Part shown: positions 12,799 through 20,353 of the stretch, piece after piece
Layout: every line of letters begins with the position of its first letter
Position numbering within the stretch: position 1 is the first letter of the stretch
DNA from: Parabacteroides sp.
Lineage (GTDB): Bacteria; Bacteroidota; Bacteroidia; Bacteroidales; Tannerellaceae
Length of the DNA: 35,307 nucleotides
NCBI GenBank assembly: GCA_022775005.1
Contig: JALFJR010000005.1
Location: 1 to 35,307 of the forward strand
Reading direction: 5' to 3'
Notes under the pieces: generated by a model
Told to the model about the DNA's origin: nothing
What the model saw: the letters and a program-made list of their open reading frames with translations, nothing else
The model's database searches: none
Position numbers and translations under genes: made by a program

Positions 12799-13683
12799 AT
12801 GCAGAATGAAAAATCGTTGGGAAAAGCGTGGTTGGAGGCGGCTCGTCCGCGCACATTGCCGGCTTCGTTAAGTCCGGTGCTGTTGGGCTGTGCCTTGGCT
12901 TATCGGGATGGGGTGTTTCAATGGATTCCCGCCCTGCTTTGTGTAGGCGTAGCCCTATTGGCGCAGATCGCCAGCAATTTTGCGAATGATTATTTTGATT
13001 TCAAAAAGGGAGCGGATGGTGCCGATCGATTAGGGCCTGAACGAGCAGTGGCCCAAGGTTGGATCACGCCTAAGGCAATGTTGATCGGGACATTCGTCAC
13101 GTTGGGGTTCTCTTGCTTGATGGGTTGTGGACTCTTGTTTTATGGTGGTTGGTGGCTGATTGGAGTAGGATTGGCGATTGCTCTTTGTGTGTTAGTCTAT
13201 TCGGCAGGGCCTTTCCCGTTGGCTTATAATGGGTTGGGGGATGTCTGCGTGGTGCTGTTTTATGGCGTGGTACCAGTCTGCTTCACCTACTATGTGCAAG
13301 CGCTCTCCTTCTCATTGTTGGCCTTCCTGCTCTCGTTAGCAGTCGGATTTCTTTCGGCCAATATCTTGATTGTGAATAATTACCGGGATTATGCGCAGGA
13401 TAGGGCAGCAGATAAGCGCACGAGCATTGTGCTGTTTGGTCGCCGTTTCGGGCGGGTTGCCTATTTGGTGAATGGCCTGATCGCTTTGCTGTTGGTCTTT
13501 CCGTTATTATTGGCTGCTCCCCTTTGGTTGACGGCGCTCTTCGGTCTCTTTTTTGTGTTGTTTGTGGCCACTTGGCAAGAGATGCGGAAGCGAGAGGGAC
13601 GATCCTTGAATGCCACCTTGGGGCATACGGCTCGCAACGTATTCCTCTTCTCCCTGTTAGTAAGCCTACTGCTCTGCCTCTGA
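12799..13683 (+). CDS. menA: 1,4-dihydroxy-2-naphthoate polyprenyltransferase
   Basis: The 294-residue protein is an integral membrane prenyltransferase of the UbiA superfamily. It joins a polyprenyl chain to 1,4-dihydroxy-2-naphthoate to form demethylmenaquinone. The first Asp-rich motif reads N-D-Y-F-D-F-K-K-G-A-D at 63-73 and the second N-N-Y-R-D-Y-A-Q-D near 195-203; both bind the diphosphate through magnesium. The N-terminal W-L-E-A-A-R-P-R-T-L-P-A-S is the usual MenA start. About eight or nine hydrophobic spans are visible, and length is normal. The gene stands alone on the plus strand with other men genes outside the window. It implies respiration through menaquinone, as in anaerobic Bacteroidales with fumarate reductase. 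Confidence 0.95.
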   Translation: MQNEKSLGKAWLEAARPRTLPASLSPVLLGCALAYRDGVFQWIPALLCVGVALLAQIASNFANDYFDFKKGADGADRLGPERAVAQGWITPKAMLIGTFVTLGFSCLMGCGLLFYGGWWLIGVGLAIALCVLVYSAGPFPLAYNGLGDVCVVLFYGVVPVCFTYYVQALSFSLLAFLLSLAVGFLSANILIVNNYRDYAQDRAADKRTSIVLFGRRFGRVAYLVNGLIALLLVFPLLLAAPLWLTALFGLFFVLFVATWQEMRKREGRSLNATLGHTARNVFLFSLLVSLLLCL

Positions 13684-13766
13684 GCCAACAAGTGCCTGTT
13701 TCATTCCCTCCTGCGACTTCACAAGACCTACACACGCCCTTTGGTAGCTATCCTCTTCTTGCACAC

Positions 13767-13802
13767 AAAAAAAATCCCGATTTCGCTTGGAAATCAGGAT
13801 TT
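13767..13802 (-). terminator. Rho-independent terminator after tRNA-Phe
   Basis: On the minus strand a stem formed by GATTTC (13779-13784) and GAAATC (13790-13795), extended through one mismatch by further pairs out to 13772 and 13802, encloses a 5-nt loop. It is followed by a run of eight T (complement of A at 13767-13774). It lies 25 bp past the tRNA 3' end. The convergent menA gene ends at 13683, so it could also stop read-through in that direction, but the T run favours the minus strand. Confidence 0.75.
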
Positions 13803-13826
13803 CATTGCCTTTTATTCTTTTCAAAG

Positions 13827-13899
13827 TGGTGCCACCAGGAATCGAACCGGGGACACAAGGATTTTCAGTCCTTTGCTCTACCAACTGAGCTATGGCACC
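13827..13899 (-). tRNA. tRNA-Phe (anticodon GAA)
   Basis: The minus strand folds into a complete 73-nt cloverleaf. The acceptor stem is GGTGCCA/TGGCACC with A as discriminator. The D arm contains AGCTCAGTTGGTAGAGC. The anticodon stem-loop GGACTGAAAATCC has GAA as the anticodon, and the T arm contains GGTTCGATTCC. CCA is not encoded. A matching promoter lies upstream and a terminator downstream, so it is an independent single-tRNA transcript. Confidence 0.96.
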
Positions 13900-13930
13900 A
13901 GCAGTGCGCAATCATTTTTGATTACGGCTG

Positions 13931-13960
13931 CAAAGGTAGGCATTTATTTTAAACCTGCAA
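13931..13960 (-). promoter_or_regulatory. Promoter of tRNA-Phe
   Basis: On the minus strand TTG (13958-13960) and TACCTTTG (13931-13938) are separated by exactly 19 bp, matching the Bacteroidetes housekeeping promoter with a perfect -7 box. The tRNA begins 31 bp after the -7 box. Confidence 0.8.
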
Positions 13961-13978
13961 CACTTTTATCTACTTTTT

Positions 13979-15007
13979 TCACGACAAAGAGTTCCAACCC
14001 TGCGCACGGAGGGCTACCTCACCGCCATCACGCCCCTGCAAGTAGCAACCTAACTCCGGTTTCGTTATGTGGCCAATGACATGAACCCCTTCCATCGCCT
14101 CAACTTTCTCGTGGTCGGTCAATGGAACCGTGAAGAGCAATTCGTAGTCCTCGCCACCATTAAGGGCAGCCGTCACCAAATTCATGTTGAATTGTTCGGC
14201 CATTGCAGCTGTCTGATAATCAATCGGAATACGATCCTCATACACCCGGCATCCCACATGGCTCTCCTGCGCAATGTGTAGCAACTCTGAAGAGAGGCCA
14301 TCCGACACATCCATCATGGAGGTAGGTAGCACATTTGCTTCCGCTAACATACGAATGATATCCTTGCGTGCTTCTGGCTTCAACTGACGCTCCAAGAGAT
14401 ACTCCTTGCCGGAGAAATCCGGTGCGAAATCTTTCTCTCCCTTAAATACGCTCTTCTCTCGCTCCAAAAGTTGCAAACCCATATAGGCTGCACCCAAATC
14501 TCCGGAAACACAAATCAAGTCGGTCTCTTTTGCCCCCGAACGATAAACCACCTTACCCGGCTCTCCCTCACCGATACAAGTAATGCTGATGGTTAAACCC
14601 GTACGAGAGGCGGAGGTGTCACCTCCTACCAAATCAACGCCATAGATGTCGCATGCCAAGCGGACACCGGCATAAAACTCCTCCAAATCCTCGATACAGA
14701 AGCGTTGCGAGATACCTAATGAAAGAGTGATCTGTTTCGGTTGACCATTCATCGCATAGATATCAGAAAAATTCACAACCGCCGATTTATACCCTAAATG
14801 CTTCAAAGGAACATACATCAAATCGAAATGAATCCCCTCCAACAACAGGTCTGTCGTGACCAACGTCAGCTTGTCACCATAAGCCATCACGGCGGCATCA
14901 TCACCCACCCCTTTCAATGTACTAGGGTTTTTCAGTTCTATATGCTCCGTCAGGTGCTTGATCAAACCAAACTCACCTAACGTCGCTATTTCTGTTCTAT
15001 TACTCAT
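13979..15007 (-). CDS. thiL: Thiamine-monophosphate kinase
   Basis: The 342-residue protein phosphorylates thiamine monophosphate with ATP to thiamine diphosphate, the last step of the pathway. The N-terminal L-G-E-F-G-L-I (10-16), G-V-G-D-D-A-A-V (33-40) and T-T-D-L-L-L-E-G-I-H-F (51-61) are the family's magnesium and substrate segments. V-G-G-D-T-S near residue 125 and M-M-D-V-S-D-G-L near residue 230 complete the AIR-synthase-like fold. Length is normal. It is the last gene of a six-gene minus-strand operon; its start is 4 bp after the lpxK stop. No other thiamine gene is nearby, so its place in this operon is a matter of linkage rather than pathway. Confidence 0.95.
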   Translation of the reverse strand: MSNRTEIATLGEFGLIKHLTEHIELKNPSTLKGVGDDAAVMAYGDKLTLVTTDLLLEGIHFDLMYVPLKHLGYKSAVVNFSDIYAMNGQPKQITLSLGISQRFCIEDLEEFYAGVRLACDIYGVDLVGGDTSASRTGLTISITCIGEGEPGKVVYRSGAKETDLICVSGDLGAAYMGLQLLEREKSVFKGEKDFAPDFSGKEYLLERQLKPEARKDIIRMLAEANVLPTSMMDVSDGLSSELLHIAQESHVGCRVYEDRIPIDYQTAAMAEQFNMNLVTAALNGGEDYELLFTVPLTDHEKVEAMEGVHVIGHITKPELGCYLQGRDGGEVALRAQGWNSLS

Positions 15008-15011
15008 CTTT

Positions 15012-16115
15012 TTATTCTGCTTTACGTTCGTTACTAAATAATGTTACATGTTGTTCTACCAACTGGTTGAATCGCTGTTCATCCGCCGTCGAGAAACCAA
15101 CCGTTATCGGCAAATAATAGAGGGAAGCCTTCCATGCGGGAGGCAGGAGTGAGCAAGTGCACAAACGAGCCGCATCCTTCTCCGTAACAATCATCAGCTT
15201 CGCCGAAGTGGAAAGTTGCTGATAAGCGGTATCAATCCGTCGCATATCCGCCTCCGTAAAGGCATGATGATCCGAAAAAGCCATTGCGGTAAGCCGCTTC
15301 GCCTGTTGCTGCAACAACCGCTCCAAAGGCTCTGGATGCGCTATACCTGTCCACAATAAGACCTCTTCTTCTGCCAATGAAGCCAACGTACGAGGTTGCG
15401 CCTCTTTCGGAAACAGGGGACACAAATCGCCATAGCGTATCTCCGAGAAACAGAGTGCTTGCCCCTCTCGAAGCGCCAACTCTTTGCAGATAGTCTCTCG
15501 ATCCGCCTCCGTCGGTAACGGCTCACATTTGGTGACAATCACCACATCCGCTCGCTTCGCCCCTGCTGCCGACTCCCGCAAACGACCCACCGGCAAAAGC
15601 GCATCCCGTGTATATAAGCGATGGCTATCAGTCAACAAGATCGAGAACGAAGGCGTTACATACCGATGTTGATAGGCATCGTCTAACAGCAAGAGTTCCG
15701 GACGTTGCCCCTCTGGCAACGCCATTAACTGCCGTATGCCCACTCTCCGATCTTCCGACACCGCCACACAGAGCCACGTAAACTTCGTTTTCAACTGAAA
15801 CGGTTCATCGCCGATTGTCTCACTGGTATCATGAACGTCTGCCAACCGAAATCCTTTTGTACGCCGTTTATATCCCCGGCTCAACACGGCCACCCGATAC
15901 CGTTGGCTCAACAACCGAATCAGGTATTCCACATGTGGCGTTTTACCCGTGCCTCCTACCGCCAGATTACCGATGCAGATCACTGGCAGTAGGAAATGCT
16001 CAGAAGGCAAAACGCCCCAATCGAAAAGGCGATTGCGTAAAGCGATCACCCCACCATAGAGCCACGCAAAAGGAGTCAACACCCGGTACAGAGGAAAGTC
16101 AGCACTCATCGACAC
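15012..16115 (-). CDS. lpxK: Tetraacyldisaccharide 4'-kinase
   Basis: The 367-residue protein phosphorylates the 4' position of the lipid A disaccharide precursor at the inner membrane. The N-terminal hydrophobic segment (about 10-30, L-T-P-F-A-W-L-Y-G-G-V-I-A-L) anchors it. The Walker A motif is unusual in position and reads G-G-T-G-K-T at 54-59, after V-I-C-I-G-N-L-A-V, as is typical for LpxK. Later segments include S-R-G-Y-K-R and L-L-L-D-D-A-Y-Q-H-R, where the family carries its metal and substrate residues. Its stop is 4 bp from the thiL start and its start 6 bp from the sppA stop, so translation is likely coupled. It confirms a Gram-negative envelope with lipid A. Confidence 0.95.
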   Translation of the reverse strand: MSMSADFPLYRVLTPFAWLYGGVIALRNRLFDWGVLPSEHFLLPVICIGNLAVGGTGKTPHVEYLIRLLSQRYRVAVLSRGYKRRTKGFRLADVHDTSETIGDEPFQLKTKFTWLCVAVSEDRRVGIRQLMALPEGQRPELLLLDDAYQHRYVTPSFSILLTDSHRLYTRDALLPVGRLRESAAGAKRADVVIVTKCEPLPTEADRETICKELALREGQALCFSEIRYGDLCPLFPKEAQPRTLASLAEEEVLLWTGIAHPEPLERLLQQQAKRLTAMAFSDHHAFTEADMRRIDTAYQQLSTSAKLMIVTEKDAARLCTCSLLPPAWKASLYYLPITVGFSTADEQRFNQLVEQHVTLFSNERKAE

Positions 16116-16121
16116 AAACCG

Positions 16122-17891
16122 TTATTGCACATTCCAATCAAATGGTAAGCGTGCCCAGACTCCTTGCGTGTCACGCACTTGACGCAAAAGCTGGATTTGG
16201 GCATAATCATCACCCAGCAACCATTGCATCAACGAGATTCGCATACCGCCTAATTGTTCATCCAAAAGTTTATCCCACCAATTCTTCGAGGAAGATACCG
16301 TTTGAATGCTGTATTCCGAAAGATCTGCCAAATCGGCCGCCACCTGAATAGCCGTATCCAAATCTCCTAAGCGATCAACTAAACCATTGGCCAACGCCTG
16401 CTCACCCGTCCAGACACGTCCCTGTCCGATCGCATCAATGGCCTCCACACTCATATTGCGTCCATCCGCACAACGAGACAAGAAGGTACGGTAATTCCGC
16501 TCAACAGTCCCCTGCACCAACGCCTTCTCCTCGACGGTCATCGGGCGAGCTATATTACCCAAATCAGTAAACGTATGGGTTTTTACTACGTCAGAAGTCA
16601 CATCCAACTTCTCAAACAGGCCGGTCATGTTGGGGAACATGCCAAAGACCCCAATCGAACCGGTCAACGTATTGGGTTCAGCCACGATCTGGTTGGCCGC
16701 ACACGAGATGTAATAACCACCCGATGCCGCCACGTTACCCATAGAAACTACCACGGGTTTCTCTGCTTTCAAAGCCTTCACCTGTTTCCAAATTTGATCA
16801 GATACATAGGCACTACCACCCGGCGAGTTAACACGGATCACGACGGCCTTCACCTCCTCATCCTCCTTCAGTCTGATCAACTCTTTGGCCATCTTCTCCG
16901 TAATGAACGAGGTCATGCTGTAGGTCTGATCCGCTGCCTCCGGCACGATCTCTCCCTCCGCATACATCACCGCAATGCGCTGCTTGGAGCTGTTTTGAGC
17001 CGGTTTCAAAGAGGCAATTTGCTGGCAATTCGCAAAGTGAAGTTTCTCGTCAGGCGCACCTACCTTTTCCTTCAAATAAGTCTCCACCTCAGAAGCATAA
17101 CGCAACTCATCCACGAGCCCCAGCTTAACGGCTTCTTCAGGATCCGCAAAACTCAATCCTTCGTTGGCGAAGCGATCGATCACCGCTGGTTGCAGGTTGC
17201 GAGATTCCGCCATGCCCGCACGCAGCACATTCCAGGTCGAGGAGAGATAAGCAGTCATTTGCTCTCGGTTAGCCTCGCTCAAATGATCCAGCATATAAGG
17301 TTCAACCGCCCCTTTATAGGTTCCCACTTTAAAGATCTGCATCTCCACACCAGCCTTCTTCAGAATGCCTTTATAGAAAGTGGTCTCTAACGCCAACCCC
17401 TGTATGCCTAATGCACCTTGCGGGTTTAAGAATACCTTATCCGCTGTCGCACAGACAAAATAGGTTCCTTGCGTATAGTTATCCGCATAAGCCACGATAA
17501 ACTTACCACTTTGTTTGAAGTCAATCAACGCCTTACGTATTTCCAAAAGGCTGGCACCTCCCGCTGAAAGATATCCTGCCTTCAGATAGATTCCGGCCAC
17601 ATTAGGATTCTCCTTAGCCACCTGAATAGCAGTCAATACCTCTGAAAGCGAAAAGACTTTGAGGTCATCGCCCATAACAGAAGCCCAAGGACTCTCCGTC
17701 GCATGGTCTTTCAACGCCCCGCTCAACGACAGATTTAGAATAGTCTGTTTTTGTGGCACATAAGAAGAGGAGGATGTGGTCATCATGGCTAACATACCTG
17801 CTCCCACAATCACACCCACTACCACCAATAGGGTCACGCCTACGATCACCCCCAATACAGAGGCAAATAGCATTTTAAAAAACTGCTTCAT
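16122..17891 (-). CDS. sppA: Signal peptide peptidase SppA, long (67K) form
   Basis: The 589-residue protein is a membrane-bound serine protease that degrades signal peptides left after export. An N-terminal membrane segment covers about 9-36. Two tandem S49 repeats follow. The first supplies the catalytic lysine, probably Lys152 in A-T-A-D-K-V-F-L. The second supplies the nucleophile Ser390 in N-V-A-A-S-G-G-Y-Y, followed by N-T-L-T-G-S-I-G-V-F-G. Both catalytic residues are present, so the enzyme should be active. Length agrees with the E. coli-type enzyme rather than the short Bacillus type. It sits between a DUF4922 gene and lpxK with spacings of 12 and 6 bp. Confidence 0.95.
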   Translation of the reverse strand: MKQFFKMLFASVLGVIVGVTLLVVVGVIVGAGMLAMMTTSSSSYVPQKQTILNLSLSGALKDHATESPWASVMGDDLKVFSLSEVLTAIQVAKENPNVAGIYLKAGYLSAGGASLLEIRKALIDFKQSGKFIVAYADNYTQGTYFVCATADKVFLNPQGALGIQGLALETTFYKGILKKAGVEMQIFKVGTYKGAVEPYMLDHLSEANREQMTAYLSSTWNVLRAGMAESRNLQPAVIDRFANEGLSFADPEEAVKLGLVDELRYASEVETYLKEKVGAPDEKLHFANCQQIASLKPAQNSSKQRIAVMYAEGEIVPEAADQTYSMTSFITEKMAKELIRLKEDEEVKAVVIRVNSPGGSAYVSDQIWKQVKALKAEKPVVVSMGNVAASGGYYISCAANQIVAEPNTLTGSIGVFGMFPNMTGLFEKLDVTSDVVKTHTFTDLGNIARPMTVEEKALVQGTVERNYRTFLSRCADGRNMSVEAIDAIGQGRVWTGEQALANGLVDRLGDLDTAIQVAADLADLSEYSIQTVSSSKNWWDKLLDEQLGGMRISLMQWLLGDDYAQIQLLRQVRDTQGVWARLPFDWNVQ

Positions 17892-17903
17892 TGGATACTG
17901 TTT

Positions 17904-18863
17904 TTATTGATTCGACAAATGTAGAAATATTTCCATCACCTCCTGATCACTCCAACACACTTGTTCATACACATCTTGCAGGAGTGCTGGATTGATCTTC
18001 TCAAAATCCTCCGCTAAAGGAGTAATGAAAAGGCCACCAATATCTGCCGCACCAGGGCTGGAAAGCAGATGATCAGCTCCCTCCGCCTCATACTGCCAAG
18101 GCCGATGACGCTTGCGAGGGATCAACGCCAAGATCCACTCCTCCTCACGATACCAACCGAACAGGTTCATCATCGGTTCTACCTCCCCCTCCGGCACGGG
18201 TAGCAGATCATAAACACGTAGGAAAAGCGTCTTCATCTCCTCCTTGGTTTTTGCTTTCAAAATAAAACCATTGCGCAGATAATGATGCAGCAAGATCGCT
18301 GTGCCCTCCGCAGAAACGTAGCGAGGGGCGGACAGCTCCTGCTCCTTGGCCATCACCTCCTCATCCAACGGCATCAAACCCCAAGTGACCGCCTGGAAAT
18401 GGGCATGATCCGGTGCGGAAGCCCCACAACGAGGCCCGTTATAGAATAGCGTGAACTGATCCAAGCTACGCACCACCTCCAAGAAATCATCCAACTGAGG
18501 CACGATCAACTGAGGGGTATGCGCTAACGAGGGAATCGTGAAATGCTCCGGGAAAATCGGGAAGGGATTGCAGAGCACTTGATAACGCTCCCCGAAAGGC
18601 AAACGCAACTGTTCCTCCGGCAGGTGGTTCGGACAAAGGAAACATTTGCGTGCCTTGATCGAACGAGCATCTACCTTCGCACCTGATGAGACAATGCGAG
18701 CGGGATTGAACTGTACCTTCACTTTCAACCCGTTCCACTCGAACTGCTTCAAATGCACCGCTTCCAATGCCTTGAAATTTTGCGCCACCAACGGCCATAC
18801 ACCTAACTGCTGACGCAACAACGCACTCGCCTCCGCAGAAGTGACTTTATGCTTCTCCTCCAT
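17904..18863 (-). CDS. DUF4922 protein, HIT-like nucleotidyl-transferase/hydrolase superfamily
   Basis: The 319-residue protein carries C-G-A-S-A-P-D-H-A-H-F-Q at 146-157, which is the H-x-H-x-Q signature of the HIT and GalT superfamily, with the histidines at 153 and 155. A C-F-L-C-P-x-H segment at 74-80 could bind zinc. The arrangement is like that of GDP-L-galactose phosphorylase and Ap4A phosphorylase relatives. The true substrate is unknown. It follows a glycosyltransferase gene with a 17-bp overlap and precedes sppA by 12 bp, so it is part of the same transcript. A role in sugar-nucleotide turnover linked to that glycosyltransferase is plausible but only inferred. Confidence 0.8.
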   Translation of the reverse strand: MEEKHKVTSAEASALLRQQLGVWPLVAQNFKALEAVHLKQFEWNGLKVKVQFNPARIVSSGAKVDARSIKARKCFLCPNHLPEEQLRLPFGERYQVLCNPFPIFPEHFTIPSLAHTPQLIVPQLDDFLEVVRSLDQFTLFYNGPRCGASAPDHAHFQAVTWGLMPLDEEVMAKEQELSAPRYVSAEGTAILLHHYLRNGFILKAKTKEEMKTLFLRVYDLLPVPEGEVEPMMNLFGWYREEEWILALIPRKRHRPWQYEAEGADHLLSSPGAADIGGLFITPLAEDFEKINPALLQDVYEQVCWSDQEVMEIFLHLSNQ

Positions 18864-20322
18864 GCTGCTTATTTATGTTAATGCGGGCTTCCAATTCCCA
18901 CGTACGAATCTTATCTTTATACAGATTGTGCTGATTCATCTTGACGACATCTAAGGAGGCATCCGAATTATCCTCCCAACGACGACAGAGATAAAGCACA
19001 TCATAGATACGCCCAATCTGGTAGTGACGGCTCATGCGCAATCCCAAGGCATAATCCTCCCCATAGCTGGTGTTCGGCAGGTTCACTTGTCGCAACAACG
19101 GTGTATAGAAGGCTCTGGGAGCGCCCAAGCCATTGATGCGAAGGGCATTGTTCCGGCCATTCTCGGGTGTCCATTCCTTATGATCGATGATACCCGGCTG
19201 AATCATCTCCATCTGGAAATTGGTCATCATGTAGGTACCCACCACCATCGCACATTGTTGCTCATAGAAGGCCTCCACCACCTTTCGCAACGTATCGGCA
19301 TCGCTATACACATCGTCGCTATCCAACTGCACCACAAAACGGCCACAAGCCGAATGATGCACACCCAAGTTCCAACAACCACCGATACCCAAATCATCCC
19401 GCTCAGGAATCAAATGAATGATCCGTTTATCCTCCTGCGCCAACGCAGCGACCCGCTCCGTCGTGCCATCAGTGGAATGGTTGTCAATCACAATGATATT
19501 GAAGGGGAAGGCGCACTGCTGCTTCAACACAGAGCGAATGGCATCCTCAATGGTTCGCACCCGATTGCGCACCGGGATAATCACACTGGCCTCTACCTCG
19601 AAAGCCTCCTCTGAGAAAGCGATCGGTTGGAATATCGGAGCCAAATAGGCACCGATACGCTTCAAATGATCTGTGCAAGCGGCCTCCATCTCCACCTGAA
19701 CCGCCCGATTGCGGGGATCCACATAGTCGAACTGCTTCTCGCCCGATTTGCGCAGGTCGTGCTCCACCTCCGTATAGAGAAACTCACTCACATGCGTCAA
19801 CGCCCCCATGCAAGAGACACGCAAACGCAGGTCATAAAGCGCCGCATAATGATACTCCTCCGTCATCTCCTCTACCGCCTGCTGCAACAGATCCGAACGA
19901 TACAGCAGCAACGAACCGAAATCGAAATCATCCCGCAAGCTACCCTTTTGGTAGTCAATGACTGGATGAGGCGTACGCTCTCCCGCCTTCAACGCATAAT
20001 AGTCGGCATACAACATACCCGATTGCGTATCATCTGCCAACGTGATCAAACGCTCCAAAGCGAACAAGCCCAAGGATAACGCATCCGTCTTCGTATATAA
20101 TAAGGTATAATCACTTTCCGCTCTTTGGGCGATCGCTTTCAAGGCAGAGGTGCAATTCATACGATCCGCCCAAATGATCTCCGCTCCCGGCAACTCCTCC
20201 ACCTCCGGATCACGGGTAATCACATATATCGCTCCCACCAGTGGAGAAGCGGAAAGCTGCTGAATGGTTTGGCGAACCGCATCCACCGCTCCATAGGGAA
20301 TAAAACAATTAATTCTTTTCAT
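18847..20322 (-). CDS. Family 2 glycosyltransferase with an extra N-terminal GT-like domain
   Basis: The 491-residue protein has a C-terminal GT2 domain starting at about residue 243 with E-A-S-V-I-I-P-V-R-N-R, continuing I-I-V-I-D-N-H-S-T-D-G-T and the metal-binding D-S-D-D at 334-337. E-D at about 428 may serve as catalytic base. Residues 1-230 look like a second, degenerate GT-A fold: it has I-Y-V-I-T-R-D, a Y-T-L-L-Y-T-K-T-D strand near 72-80 and M-L-Y-A-D-Y-Y near 103-109. There is no membrane segment, so it acts in the cytoplasm or at the inner face of the membrane. The gene overlaps the DUF4922 gene by 17 bp and lies 31 bp after the amidase-like gene. Acceptor and donor are not known. 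Confidence 0.85.
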   Translation of the reverse strand: MKRINCFIPYGAVDAVRQTIQQLSASPLVGAIYVITRDPEVEELPGAEIIWADRMNCTSALKAIAQRAESDYTLLYTKTDALSLGLFALERLITLADDTQSGMLYADYYALKAGERTPHPVIDYQKGSLRDDFDFGSLLLYRSDLLQQAVEEMTEEYHYAALYDLRLRVSCMGALTHVSEFLYTEVEHDLRKSGEKQFDYVDPRNRAVQVEMEAACTDHLKRIGAYLAPIFQPIAFSEEAFEVEASVIIPVRNRVRTIEDAIRSVLKQQCAFPFNIIVIDNHSTDGTTERVAALAQEDKRIIHLIPERDDLGIGGCWNLGVHHSACGRFVVQLDSDDVYSDADTLRKVVEAFYEQQCAMVVGTYMMTNFQMEMIQPGIIDHKEWTPENGRNNALRINGLGAPRAFYTPLLRQVNLPNTSYGEDYALGLRMSRHYQIGRIYDVLYLCRRWEDNSDASLDVVKMNQHNLYKDKIRTWELEARININKQHGGEA

Positions 20323-20353
20323 TTATCATCAATAATTTAGGATTCATGGTTGT